In this document: positions 56,165-64,000 of the stretch, one piece after another
Layout: each line of letters opens with the position of its first letter
Position numbering within the stretch: position 1 is the first letter of the stretch
Assembly: GCF_021531655.1 (NCBI RefSeq)
Contig: NZ_JADYUF010000005.1
Coordinates: 41,048-105,047, forward strand
Length of the DNA stretch: 64,000 bases
Reading direction: 5' to 3'
Source: Leyella stercorea
GTDB lineage: Bacteria; Bacteroidota; Bacteroidia; Bacteroidales; Bacteroidaceae
The notes under the pieces: generated by a model
Database searches by the model: none
What the model was told of the DNA's origin: nothing
Seen by the model: only the letters and a program-made list of their open reading frames with translations
Program-made: the position numbers and the translations under genes

Positions 56165-57181
56165 TTATTTTTCTATTTTACTCATGCCCCAAACATAAAC
56201 CTTGTCTATGTTAGGACAAGAGATATCATTCTTGTGCGCTAACTGCCAAATGTACTTTAATCCATATGGAAAATCCTCGGTAAAATATCTGCTATTAAAA
56301 TCAGCAATCCAACCATCATCAACTTTTACCATAGGTGAAGTGATACCTTTAAACCCTTCAATTGAAGATAATTTTGCAGCAAGTGATTTTGCATCATAGC
56401 TCTCATAATAATCAAGTGCTGTTGGAAGAAAACCCTCCGTAACAGGAAGAACTTTCAACAAACTAAAGAATTCAGCATCCATCTTAATGTAAAGATCAGC
56501 AGCTTCTTCTGTCCATTCTTCATAGAACAATTGCATGCGAGAATAAACTTTACCCTCATTTTCACCTCCAAACATTGTATAAAGCCGAGAAGTATGAAGA
56601 AGAGGATTACTGTTTGTTAAACTTGCTTCATAATAATTCTTCAACAATTTAACTGGTCGTTCAAACCACTCCTGCATTAACAACGCAAAGTTTGTTTTTT
56701 CTTCGTCTGACACTGATTCTACTGCAATATTATGAGCATTCTTATAACCAAGAAGATGAGCTGATTTTCCATATTCCTCAACACGCGAAATAAATGGTAC
56801 TCGCTGAAATCCCCACAATGGCTGATTATCACTCAATATTTTTTGAGCCTCAAAGAAAAAACCAGTTGAAGAAAACACACTCCCTACAAATGCATTTGGT
56901 GGAAGAACATGCTTCAATTTTTCAAGTTCTTCTTTTATTAAGAATCCAGGAAGACATAAGAGGACAACATCTGCCATAGGGACAACCTTCTCTGGATATT
57001 TACTAATCATAGAAATCTTTCCTTTAAGAACAGATCCATCTGGAGTATCAACCTCTATCTCATAATTCCATTTTTCTGGTCGATTAGTGAGAATGTTTAC
57101 CTTTGCATGATTGCGAGCTGAAAGCCATCCCGCAATCACATGTCCAAGCGAACCTCCTCCACATATACATATTGTTAACAT
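56165..57181 (-). CDS. NAD(P)-dependent opine (octopine/nopaline) dehydrogenase-like protein
   Basis: A 338-residue dehydrogenase. The N-terminal Rossmann fold begins TICICGGGSLGHVIAGWLSA (dinucleotide loop) and continues with NILTNRPEKWNYEIEV and ADVVLLCLPGFLIKEELEKL. The C-terminal octopine/nopaline-dehydrogenase domain has SLTNSNPLLHTSRLYTMFGG, where the histidine and asparagine match the catalytic region of the family. Opine dehydrogenases reductively couple an amino group with a keto acid (for example pyruvate). N-carboxyethyl amino acids made this way occur in some O-antigens, which gives a plausible role in the polysaccharide; substrates are unknown. Between the cytidylyltransferase fusion and the HisC-like aminotransferase, about 11 and 148 bases away. 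Confidence 0.82.
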   Translation of the reverse strand: MLTICICGGGSLGHVIAGWLSARNHAKVNILTNRPEKWNYEIEVDTPDGSVLKGKISMISKYPEKVVPMADVVLLCLPGFLIKEELEKLKHVLPPNAFVGSVFSSTGFFFEAQKILSDNQPLWGFQRVPFISRVEEYGKSAHLLGYKNAHNIAVESVSDEEKTNFALLMQEWFERPVKLLKNYYEASLTNSNPLLHTSRLYTMFGGENEGKVYSRMQLFYEEWTEEAADLYIKMDAEFFSLLKVLPVTEGFLPTALDYYESYDAKSLAAKLSSIEGFKGITSPMVKVDDGWIADFNSRYFTEDFPYGLKYIWQLAHKNDISCPNIDKVYVWGMSKIEK

Positions 57182-57210
57182 AATGTTTTCTTTTTATTCA
57201 GAAAACCATT

Positions 57211-57315
57211 TCAGACCCAAAATTTATCAATCTCCTTTACTATTTCGATATTTGGAACATCCTCTTTATGGAAAATACCCAGAGAACGTATCAATTGTTC
57301 TGAAATGATTTTCAC
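57211..57315 (-). CDS. Short ORF (34 aa, GTG start) between the dehydrogenase and aminotransferase genes
   Basis: A 34-codon frame from GTG at 57315 to TGA at 57211. The product begins MKIISEQLIRSLGIFHKEDV and ends VKEIDKFWV. It is helical, charged and has no stop until the natural-looking end, in an otherwise tightly packed operon where a 148-base gap is unusual. It may be a real mini-gene or the stump of a deleted gene. No family recognised. Confidence 0.3.
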   Translation of the reverse strand: MKIISEQLIRSLGIFHKEDVPNIEIVKEIDKFWV

Positions 57316-57329
57316 TGTTTATCTTATTT

Positions 57330-58433
57330 TTATTTTATCAATTCACGCATAGCATCAATAAACTTTGCATTGTCGCCATGATTGCGGACAGCTATACGCA
57401 TATACTTATTTGACTCAATACCCTTCTTAGCGAGACAAGCACTTGCAAGTATATTATACTCTTTCAAGAGAATGGCGCAGAGTTCTTTAGGCTTATAAGG
57501 AGGCAATACTTCCAAGAAGAAATAGTTTGCTTGCGATGGCATTACCCTTATGAAAGGAATCTTTCTCAACTCAATCTCAAAGTCTTCACGAGCCTTAATA
57601 AAATGTTCGCAAGCAAGCTCATAATCTTCACGATATTTTGGGTATATCTGCATAAAGAACTCGGCAAATGAATTGATATTCCATATGCTAACTTGTTTCT
57701 TCATTTTTGCAATGAGAGCAGTGTCTGCACTACACAGAATACCGAGACGAAGGCCAGGCACACCATAGCTCTTGGAGATAGACTTCATTACACATGTATG
57801 AGGATACTTTTCCAAAATATTATTATTAATAAAAGTATTATCCTTAAAACCAACGCTGAAATCCACAAAACTCTCATCAAGAATCAAGCGGACCATATTG
57901 TCTTCACACCATTGAGCCAGTTTATGCACTCCACTCATAGGAATAAAGTTACCCGATGGGTTGTCTGGATTTATCAACAAGACAGTATCTACAGGATTGT
58001 TACCAAAGAATTCTATCATATCATCTGCATCATAACGGAAGCTGTCATTATGAGGAACGAAAGTAACAACCTGCTCATTTGGCAAACGATTTGGATACTC
58101 CTCAAAGGTTGGGCGCACAACTCCCACATTTCCTTCAAGGTTCTCCATTAATGCCTTTATCAGTTCAGCTGCACCATTACCAGGAATTATATATTCTTCT
58201 TTTACATTCCAGCATTCACTTGCGAGTTTGCTATTAACAGCCATACCTGCAGGATATTCAGATACAAGCATACGGAAGTTATCCTGCATCTCGTCAATAA
58301 TCTTAGACCGATTAAAGTATGGATTTACAAGATAACAATAGTCCAGCATATCTGGATATACCCAAAAGCCTCCGTAACGGCTATAATATTTTTTGAGGAA
58401 TTTATCATCCTCTGTCAATAAGTTTTTATTCAT
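57330..58433 (-). CDS. HisC/CobD-like class I/II PLP aminotransferase
   Basis: A 367-residue fold-type I PLP enzyme resembling histidinol-phosphate aminotransferase and threonine-phosphate decarboxylase. Pieces: EEYIIPGNGAAELIKALMEN, VGVVRPTFEEYPNRLPNEQV, VLLINPDNPSGNFIPMSGVH, VRLILDESFVDFSVGF (Asp to pyridine N), the PLP lysine in MKSISKSYGVPGLRLGI and YFFLEVLPPYKPKELCAIL. HisC proper belongs to the histidine operon; here the polysaccharide context argues for a special substrate, perhaps a phosphorylated amino alcohol or amino acid passed to the cytidylyltransferase. It lies six bases after the acyltransferase gene. Confidence 0.85.
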   Translation of the reverse strand: MNKNLLTEDDKFLKKYYSRYGGFWVYPDMLDYCYLVNPYFNRSKIIDEMQDNFRMLVSEYPAGMAVNSKLASECWNVKEEYIIPGNGAAELIKALMENLEGNVGVVRPTFEEYPNRLPNEQVVTFVPHNDSFRYDADDMIEFFGNNPVDTVLLINPDNPSGNFIPMSGVHKLAQWCEDNMVRLILDESFVDFSVGFKDNTFINNNILEKYPHTCVMKSISKSYGVPGLRLGILCSADTALIAKMKKQVSIWNINSFAEFFMQIYPKYREDYELACEHFIKAREDFEIELRKIPFIRVMPSQANYFFLEVLPPYKPKELCAILLKEYNILASACLAKKGIESNKYMRIAVRNHGDNAKFIDAMRELIK

Positions 58434-58439
58434 TTGTCT

Positions 58440-58961
58440 TTATTTTCTTGTCTTTACTATTTTTGCAGGATTACCTGCAACCACACTATATGGAGGAACT
58501 GATTTAGTCACAACAGCAGAAGCACCAATAACACTGCCTTTGCCTATAGTTACACCAGGAAGTATTGTAACTCGTGACCCTATCCAAACATCATCTTCGA
58601 TAACTACAGGTTTTTCTTCAGACCAGCCTTGTTGATCCATAGTTATGTCTGTTCTACTAAAATCATGATTTTGCGTATAGATAAGGACTTCAGGCCCCAT
58701 CATAACATGCTTGCCTATTTTTACCCCCCCCGAAACAAGACTTTTGCGTCCTATACCTGAGAAATCTCCAATACAAACACGTCTTGCTATTGTAGTATGT
58801 GGTTGAACATTTACTTTATTACCACATTTTTCAACATATCCTCTAACAAGACAAAAACGTATGAACACAAATAGATCTTTATAACTATTACGAAATGTAG
58901 GCAAATGCTTACCGATAGTAATATAAAGGACATAACATATACATGCAAGAATCTTACGCAT
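58440..58961 (-). CDS. Hexapeptide-repeat (LbH) O-acyltransferase
   Basis: A 173-residue left-handed beta-helix acyltransferase of the maltose/chloramphenicol O-acetyltransferase type, probably acetylating the polysaccharide or a precursor. A short hydrophobic N-terminus (3-17) is followed by hexapeptide turns: RVCIGDFSGIGRKSLVSGGV, KIGKHVMMGPEVLIYTQNHD (catalytic His), KPVVIEDDVWIGSRVTILPG and VTIGKGSVIGASAVVTKSVP, closing with YSVVAGNPAKIVKTRK. Its start overlaps the polymerase gene by eight bases. Confidence 0.92.
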   Translation of the reverse strand: MRKILACICYVLYITIGKHLPTFRNSYKDLFVFIRFCLVRGYVEKCGNKVNVQPHTTIARRVCIGDFSGIGRKSLVSGGVKIGKHVMMGPEVLIYTQNHDFSRTDITMDQQGWSEEKPVVIEDDVWIGSRVTILPGVTIGKGSVIGASAVVTKSVPPYSVVAGNPAKIVKTRK

Positions 58962-60354
58962 ATTTAGACATTTTTTTTAATATTAATAACCCAAACAAAA
59001 TATCCCAGACGACCTCTCTAACACCTCCACCAAAATAACTTCTAACCCAATATATTGAGGCTAGCATTATAGGAATCAAAATAATTAGTTGGTATATATT
59101 ATCTTGCTCAAAAGCAACAGCTGATTTTTTCCCGACCCATCCAAAGAATAAGCCCCATATAAAACACATTACAACTCCACCACACACACCAAAATTCATA
59201 TACAGTTCAGCTAAAAATGAGCCACCAATATTCAGATAATCTCTATTCAAGACATTAGACTGTTGCAATTTAATAGGACATGATGAAGACTCTGTAATTG
59301 CGCCAAAATCTATTATTGACGGCAACAAATTGGGAATAACAGCAGTTATACCCTTATAATATGCATCACCATATGAAGGACCAAATTGAGGTAAATAAGC
59401 GTTCAATGTCTCATGTGCCGTATAACCGGTGTCACCACATGTATCAAACAATCCTAACACTACATTTTGTTTTGTCAATAATTCATCTGTCAAATCAGAA
59501 AAGGAATCAAAGCTCTTATTTGTATAATTACGGAATTGTCCAACGGCTACTATAAATGTCAAACCAAAGAATGCATAAACTCCATACAATATGAATTGCC
59601 TAACTTTCAACGGTTTTAATCGCGTTTGCAAGTATAGAAAAAGGAAAATAGCAAGATATCCTACATTCTCACTTCGAATACCACTTAACATCATTATTAA
59701 TATATAACCAATAATAAAGAAAAAAAGTCTTTTCTGTTTTTGTGGCTGATATTTAAGAGACACGAGCAATATGGCAAAGCCTAATAAAGAAATCTTGCCA
59801 TAAAAAAGCAATACATTGGGAAATGTATTTACGAACAATCTAGCCGCATCTCCTCCTGCTGTTAAGGAAATAAATAATGTAGTTATATCAAGAGCTAACT
59901 TAACAAAAAAGGTCGCATAAATAATGCGTTTTGATAATTTTATCCAATCAACATTGTATTGTTTTTCATTCTCTTTTCTATTTATATATCCTGCCGATTT
60001 CCATAAAATACCCAGACACAATGCAGCCAAAGATGCGGTCATTATTCTGAAGCCATACAAAACATGATTTGTATCCAGTAATAATAATATTCGTATATGT
60101 TCATAAGAGCCTGAAAAAAAAGTCAACAAAACTAACTGGCCAAAATGAAACAAATATAATATTATGACAAAAAGTGCAGAATATGTAAATCTTTTATTTA
60201 TTTTAAAATCTATATATAGATATGCAAATAAGATTATTGAAGAACAATAACCAACCTTTTCTAAAGATGAAATAGTATAACCAGAAGAAAAAGCTACCCA
60301 ACAACATACTAATGCTATTAAGCCATATAATAGTGCAAATAATTTTTTATGCAT
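58954..60354 (-). CDS. Oligosaccharide repeat-unit polymerase (Wzy-like)
   Basis: A 466-residue integral membrane protein with about 11-12 hydrophobic helices and a large periplasmic loop (about 290-380), the outline of O-antigen/capsule polymerases that join undecaprenyl-linked repeats in the periplasm. Wzy proteins share almost no sequence, so the call rests on topology, position inside a glycosyltransferase operon, and family-like pieces such as GIRSENVGYLAIFLFLYLQT and NIGGSFLAELYMNFGVCGG. The loop has FDTCGDTGYTAHETLNAYLP. The gene is strongly AT-rich. No flippase (Wzx) is in the window; it should lie to the right. Confidence 0.85.
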   Translation of the reverse strand: MHKKLFALLYGLIALVCCWVAFSSGYTISSLEKVGYCSSIILFAYLYIDFKINKRFTYSALFVIILYLFHFGQLVLLTFFSGSYEHIRILLLLDTNHVLYGFRIMTASLAALCLGILWKSAGYINRKENEKQYNVDWIKLSKRIIYATFFVKLALDITTLFISLTAGGDAARLFVNTFPNVLLFYGKISLLGFAILLVSLKYQPQKQKRLFFFIIGYILIMMLSGIRSENVGYLAIFLFLYLQTRLKPLKVRQFILYGVYAFFGLTFIVAVGQFRNYTNKSFDSFSDLTDELLTKQNVVLGLFDTCGDTGYTAHETLNAYLPQFGPSYGDAYYKGITAVIPNLLPSIIDFGAITESSSCPIKLQQSNVLNRDYLNIGGSFLAELYMNFGVCGGVVMCFIWGLFFGWVGKKSAVAFEQDNIYQLIILIPIMLASIYWVRSYFGGGVREVVWDILFGLLILKKMSKYA

Positions 60355-60357
60355 ATT

Positions 60358-61533
60358 TTAGTTTTTTATGGATTCAATAAAGTTTTTCAATTGTATCATA
60401 GCAAACTTGTTGAAATCCATATTATTCTTAATATGGATACTATTCGGATTCATAATTAATTTCCTTAACCCTTGCAACAAGCCATCATAATTATTAGGTA
60501 CAACAACCCCAATTTCTCTTTCTTGTACAAGTTCAATTGCTGAGCATGTTTCTGTTGAAAGTACTGGCACGCCTAAACTTGCAGCTTCTCCATAAACCAT
60601 AGGGGCAGCTTCATGGAGTGAAGGTAATACAAAATATGAAGCATGCTTAATATATGGATATGGATTTTCTTTGTTGCCAACTAGTGTTATTTTTGAAGTT
60701 AGTTGTTTTTCCTTAATTATACAATTTAATTTTTCATATTCTGGACCATTACCTACTATTGTCCATGTAAAATTAACAATACCGTTATCTCTCAACTCAC
60801 CCAAAGCCTCAATTGTTCTATATAACCCTTTTACCTCACTCAACCTACAAACAGAAACAAAATTCACAGTTTCTGTTGGGTAAGATACACCTTCTGCTGC
60901 CAACTTACGAATTGCATCAACATTAGTAAAATTCTCACAAACAATAGTTTTATCTCTAAGATTTGGAAAGCACTCTATAAAATTTCTCTTGCAAGAATCT
61001 GAAACACAAATTATTGAATTTAGTTTCTTGAACATGTTAATCTGCCTTAGATCATAACCTCCAAAGTTTTTATAGTCACAATGGACAATAACAGACTTAT
61101 GTTTAGCAACAACTCGCTTAATAATATAATCAATACACCCTTTAGAAATTGATTTATAACTATCATCTTGTGCATATGCTATTGCAAGATCATAACCAGA
61201 CTGCCTTTTTACAAATGGCCATAATATCATTCGAGATACAACGCCATTTATATTACGAGCAAGGAATATCATTATCAACCTATATAACATCATAAGAAAT
61301 GACTCTTGCTTGATTCTTGAATGATTTTTGCCCAATATATGAAGTCCCTTATCTGGAGTTACAATCTCTACATTATCTGGAACCTTGGTTTTATCAATAC
61401 TATCCTTATCAAAAACCAGCAAATGAATATCCATTAACTCATGTGCAAAATAAAGATAATTATAAAGTGAAGTTGCAACACCTCCAGTGTAGAGATTATC
61501 AATAACAACTAATGTTTTTATTTTTCTAACCAT
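60358..61533 (-). CDS. Glycosyltransferase family 4-like
   Basis: A 391-residue retaining glycosyltransferase with GT-B fold. N-terminal acceptor domain starts IKTLVVIDNLYTGGVATSLY; C-terminal donor domain has VNFVSVCRLSEVKGLYRTIE, FTWTIVGNGPEYEKLNCIIK, ITLVGNKENPYPYIKHASYF and the nucleotide-sugar E-x7-E region HEAAPMVYGEAASLGVPVLS. Sugar specificity unknown. Three bases separate it from the polymerase gene. Confidence 0.93.
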   Translation of the reverse strand: MVRKIKTLVVIDNLYTGGVATSLYNYLYFAHELMDIHLLVFDKDSIDKTKVPDNVEIVTPDKGLHILGKNHSRIKQESFLMMLYRLIMIFLARNINGVVSRMILWPFVKRQSGYDLAIAYAQDDSYKSISKGCIDYIIKRVVAKHKSVIVHCDYKNFGGYDLRQINMFKKLNSIICVSDSCKRNFIECFPNLRDKTIVCENFTNVDAIRKLAAEGVSYPTETVNFVSVCRLSEVKGLYRTIEALGELRDNGIVNFTWTIVGNGPEYEKLNCIIKEKQLTSKITLVGNKENPYPYIKHASYFVLPSLHEAAPMVYGEAASLGVPVLSTETCSAIELVQEREIGVVVPNNYDGLLQGLRKLIMNPNSIHIKNNMDFNKFAMIQLKNFIESIKN

Positions 61534-61535
61534 AT

Positions 61536-62489
61536 CTATCTAAAAATTACATTTCGTAGAATAGCAACCAATCTAACAACACCAAAAAGTTTCAACGAAA
61601 CCATACGTAATATCACCTTCTTATATATTCGTAAAGAAGTTATATATAGATTGTTTTTCCAATTTGGATAGATAGTCTCAAACTCATTCAATAATTCTTT
61701 TGCCGTACGCTTGTCATTAGAACAACTAAAAAGCGTAATGATGGTAGAATAAAGTAAGTTCTTTATTCCTAAGAATTCTTTCTCTTTAATATATTCATCA
61801 GGAAAATTCTCTTGAACATATCTATACGAACACACAAGCGATTCTACTGCTTTCATTGTTGGCCTTTCCGATGCCGAATCCGATCTTCTAAAATAGTTGT
61901 ATAGACATGACACAGTTGCTGCATACCTATTTGCTTTAGCCATAAGAAGTGGAACTGTAGCAACATCCTCTCCATTGCGCAAATCCGGCAAAAGAGTATC
62001 CTTCATAATGTCTGTCTTCACCATAAGCATACAAAGCGAATCGGCATCAAGGCAGAAAGCCTCTTCTCTACTAATCAATCCCGAACGATTATAGACAGGA
62101 CGGGATTGGGAATTACCATGTTCATCAACTACCTTATATCCACAAAATGCCATATCTGCAGCATTATCCTCAAGCAAACTAACCATTGTTTTCAAGAAAT
62201 CTGGTTCATACCAATCATCACTATCACAAAAGGTTATGTATTTAGTATCAGCCTCTAATATTCCCTTATTTCTACTGACAGCTGGTCCACTATTGCATGA
62301 GTTCTGCAAAACCATTATATCCAACCCTGAAGTTGCCTGCAATTGAAGTAGATATTGATAAGTATCATCCGTTGACTTATCGTCTACAAGAATCACTTTA
62401 AACTTTTGAAACGACTGATCAACTAATGAATCTATACACCTTTTTATATATTTAGCTACGTTATAGCAAGGTATCACTATTGTTACCAT
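61536..62489 (-). CDS. Glycosyltransferase family 2
   Basis: A 317-residue GT-A enzyme: VTIVIPCYNVAKYIKRCIDS, LVDQSFQKFKVILVDDKSTD, NSCNSGPAVSRNKGILEADT, the DxD in YITFCDSDDWYEPDFLKTMV, and the conserved NGEDVATVPLLMAKANRYAA with the ED of the active site. The C-terminal third is helical and variable. One of three adjacent GT2 genes; sugars unknown. Confidence 0.93.
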   Translation of the reverse strand: MVTIVIPCYNVAKYIKRCIDSLVDQSFQKFKVILVDDKSTDDTYQYLLQLQATSGLDIMVLQNSCNSGPAVSRNKGILEADTKYITFCDSDDWYEPDFLKTMVSLLEDNAADMAFCGYKVVDEHGNSQSRPVYNRSGLISREEAFCLDADSLCMLMVKTDIMKDTLLPDLRNGEDVATVPLLMAKANRYAATVSCLYNYFRRSDSASERPTMKAVESLVCSYRYVQENFPDEYIKEKEFLGIKNLLYSTIITLFSCSNDKRTAKELLNEFETIYPNWKNNLYITSLRIYKKVILRMVSLKLFGVVRLVAILRNVIFR

Positions 62490-62493
62490 AATA

Positions 62494-63447
62494 TTAAATT
62501 ACACTTTTAAACAAAAGGAAGTAAAACACCAGTTTATTTTTAATCGACAAATATGAACACTTATATACACGCGACCTTATTTTACCAACACTTCTCCTCC
62601 ATATCGAAAGGTCCTCTTTGTTTTTCCTTGCCAGTGAAACTAACAAATAACTCTGCTCAAAAATATATTTTGTCAAAGCATCCTTGATCTTTCCAGTGGC
62701 TTTACCATCGAGGAATTGCTCTATAATCTCTACATTAGCAGTTGCTTGCAGAAAACGCTGTCGAATTTTATTATCATCGGAGACATCTTTAGTAATTGAT
62801 GTCTGATTCATATAATAATAATAAAATGGTTCAGGCAAGTAAGAAATCCGTTTTGCGTTCCATAATATTTGCACAATAAGGGCTGCATCTTCACCCATAT
62901 TATGAGTAGGATAATTTAAATCATGGTCTGTATATTCTTTCCGTCTAACAAGTTTATTCCATAAGCAACCAGCTATTCTCCATAAAAGAACATCCACAAT
63001 GACATTTTCTCTTTCTTTAGAAATAAGCCCTTTAGAATACTGCTCATTTTCACAATCCGTTGAACAGAAATCACACACCACAACATCTGCATCTTCCTCG
63101 ATAGCTTTATTATACATTTCCTCATACATATGTACATCCACCCAATCGTCAGAGTCGCAATGCGCTATATAATCACCTGTCGCCAGATTGATTCCATATC
63201 TACGTACATTTGGTAAACCGCAATTTTTCGACAATCTTTCAATACGTACATTTTTATGCTCTTTTTTTAAGCGTGGTTGATATTCTTTAATGATATTTTC
63301 AAGAATAGCTATCGATTTGTCTGGCGAACAATCATCAACAAAAATATATTCAATACCATCAAGAGTCTGTTCAAACAGACTACGAGCACAACGCTCTATA
63401 TATTTCTCAACCCCATAAACGGGAATTATTACACTTACTTTTGGCAT
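62494..63447 (-). CDS. Glycosyltransferase family 2
   Basis: A 317-residue GT-A enzyme: KVSVIIPVYGVEKYIERCAR, EQTLDGIEYIFVDDCSPDKS, NCGLPNVRRYGINLATGDYI, the DxD in AHCDSDDWVDVHMYEEMYNK, and THNMGEDAALIVQILWNAKR with the catalytic ED. It resembles EpsJ/WcaA-type enzymes. Four bases separate it from the next glycosyltransferase gene. Confidence 0.93.
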   Translation of the reverse strand: MPKVSVIIPVYGVEKYIERCARSLFEQTLDGIEYIFVDDCSPDKSIAILENIIKEYQPRLKKEHKNVRIERLSKNCGLPNVRRYGINLATGDYIAHCDSDDWVDVHMYEEMYNKAIEEDADVVVCDFCSTDCENEQYSKGLISKERENVIVDVLLWRIAGCLWNKLVRRKEYTDHDLNYPTHNMGEDAALIVQILWNAKRISYLPEPFYYYYMNQTSITKDVSDDNKIRQRFLQATANVEIIEQFLDGKATGKIKDALTKYIFEQSYLLVSLARKNKEDLSIWRRSVGKIRSRVYKCSYLSIKNKLVFYFLLFKSVI

Positions 63448-63493
63448 ATCTGAATATTATAACTATAGCTTTTAACAATAAATAAGAGGCACT

Positions 63494-64000
63494 CTATCTT
63501 CCCTTTATCTTTTTGTAGATGTATAATATGATATCGTTACTTTTCAATAATTCTGTCAGATACATACGTAAACTGTACATCTTCAAATAAAACTGTGAAG
63601 CCAAATAATTCTTCTTAAGCAATGCTGCTAGCCCTTTTTGCAGCAAACTTGAATAACTATTACTTTTAATGTATTTGTCATTTACTTCAGCAAACAAGTC
63701 TATAATTTCGTTATGTTTCAATAAACCTGATCTATAAGCCAGAATTTTTGTAGAAACCATTGACTCATAAAGCCATTCTACAGGGTAACCATAACTTATG
63801 AAATGGTTTATAAAATAGATTTGCGAATTTAGGCCCTTCAATGTCGGGTAACGAACAATACTATTATTGTTAAGGATTAAATCGTAATGATATAAAACCT
63901 TAGGCAAATATGCACATTTAATAGTATGGGTCAATAAAGAACATACTACATACAAATCTTCCCATAGAATTATATTATTGGGAAATCTTATATCATAATC
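63494..64000 (-). CDS. Glycosyltransferase, family 2-like (partial, C-terminal part)
   Basis: The last 168 codons of a gene that enters from the right edge. The first visible residues, DYDIRFPNNIILWEDLYVVC, fit the region after the catalytic domain of GT2 enzymes (F-x-N-x-x-x-x-ED), followed by CAYLPKVLYHYDLILNNNSI, the usual 'YHY...NSI' segment. The rest is helical and basic, ending KSNDIILYIYKKIKGR. The N-terminal catalytic part with the DxD is outside the window, so family assignment is less certain than for the neighbours. Confidence 0.75.
   Translation of the reverse strand, partial: DYDIRFPNNIILWEDLYVVCSLLTHTIKCAYLPKVLYHYDLILNNNSIVRYPTLKGLNSQIYFINHFISYGYPVEWLYESMVSTKILAYRSGLLKHNEIIDLFAEVNDKYIKSNSYSSLLQKGLAALLKKNYLASQFYLKMYSLRMYLTELLKSNDIILYIYKKIKGR

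Overview
The window comes from a member of the Bacteroidota, most likely the Prevotella/Segatella group of Bacteroidales. The support is the repeated TAnnTTTG-type -7 promoter element, a TonB-dependent receptor with a carboxypeptidase-regulatory-like domain, a 'smalltalk' mini-protein, DUF4301, DUF4186 and DUF6078 proteins, an EF-G2 paralogue, an archaeal-type ProRS, a GH92 mannosidase and a leuA-leuC-leuD-cimA-leuB order typical of the phylum. No rRNA, tRNA, CRISPR array or intact insertion sequence was seen.

Layout. 0-5 kb: the end of a Bcp peroxiredoxin, a PD-(D/E)XK (Rpn-type) nuclease, a His/Cys-rich small membrane protein with its TonB receptor, and the smalltalk gene. 5-11 kb: a decaying stretch. 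It holds internally deleted malY- and metY-like genes, an azlD remnant, an EFR1 flavodoxin-ferredoxin gene cut by a TAG codon and a YhcG/DUF1016 remnant. Mixed in are intact CNNM/CBS and ZIP transporters, a duplicated promoter region and repeat elements. 11-39 kb: mostly housekeeping genes, namely ogt, DUF4186, DUF4301, relA, pdxTS, a GH13-AlaX fusion, fabD, a LysM glucosaminidase, a UvrD helicase, mtgA, an OmpA lipoprotein, proS, an AspT/YidE transporter, GH92, a phosphohexomutase, a zinc-ribbon membrane protein, a GH25 lysozyme, EF-G2 and hemW. 39-46.7 kb: the leucine operon with an adjoining TPR gene, preceded by what looks like a complete ribosome-mediated attenuator (Ile/Leu-rich leader peptide, antiterminator and terminator). 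47-48 kb: a satellite-like array. 48-64 kb: a leftward exopolysaccharide/capsule locus running off the right edge, interrupted by one divergent AAA+ ATPase gene.

The polysaccharide locus pairs an initiating monotopic phosphoglycosyltransferase and a DegT aminotransferase with five glycosyltransferases (one partial), a Wzy-like polymerase and a hexapeptide acyltransferase. It also carries an unusual five-gene module: an opine-type dehydrogenase, a HisC-like aminotransferase, a LicD-like/cytidylyltransferase fusion, an alkaline-phosphatase-superfamily transferase and an NTP_transf_5-type nucleotidyltransferase. I infer that this module makes and attaches a CDP-activated amino/opine-type phospho-substituent. 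The locus from about 51.9 kb rightwards is visibly richer in A+T than the core genes to the left, which suggests separate ancestry.

The most notable observations are the leu attenuator, the opine/CDP module, the GH13-AlaX fusion, EF-G2 without its catalytic histidine, a 33-bp tandem array that ends in the promoter of the ATPase gene, and a duplicated regulatory region in front of the CNNM and EFR1 genes.
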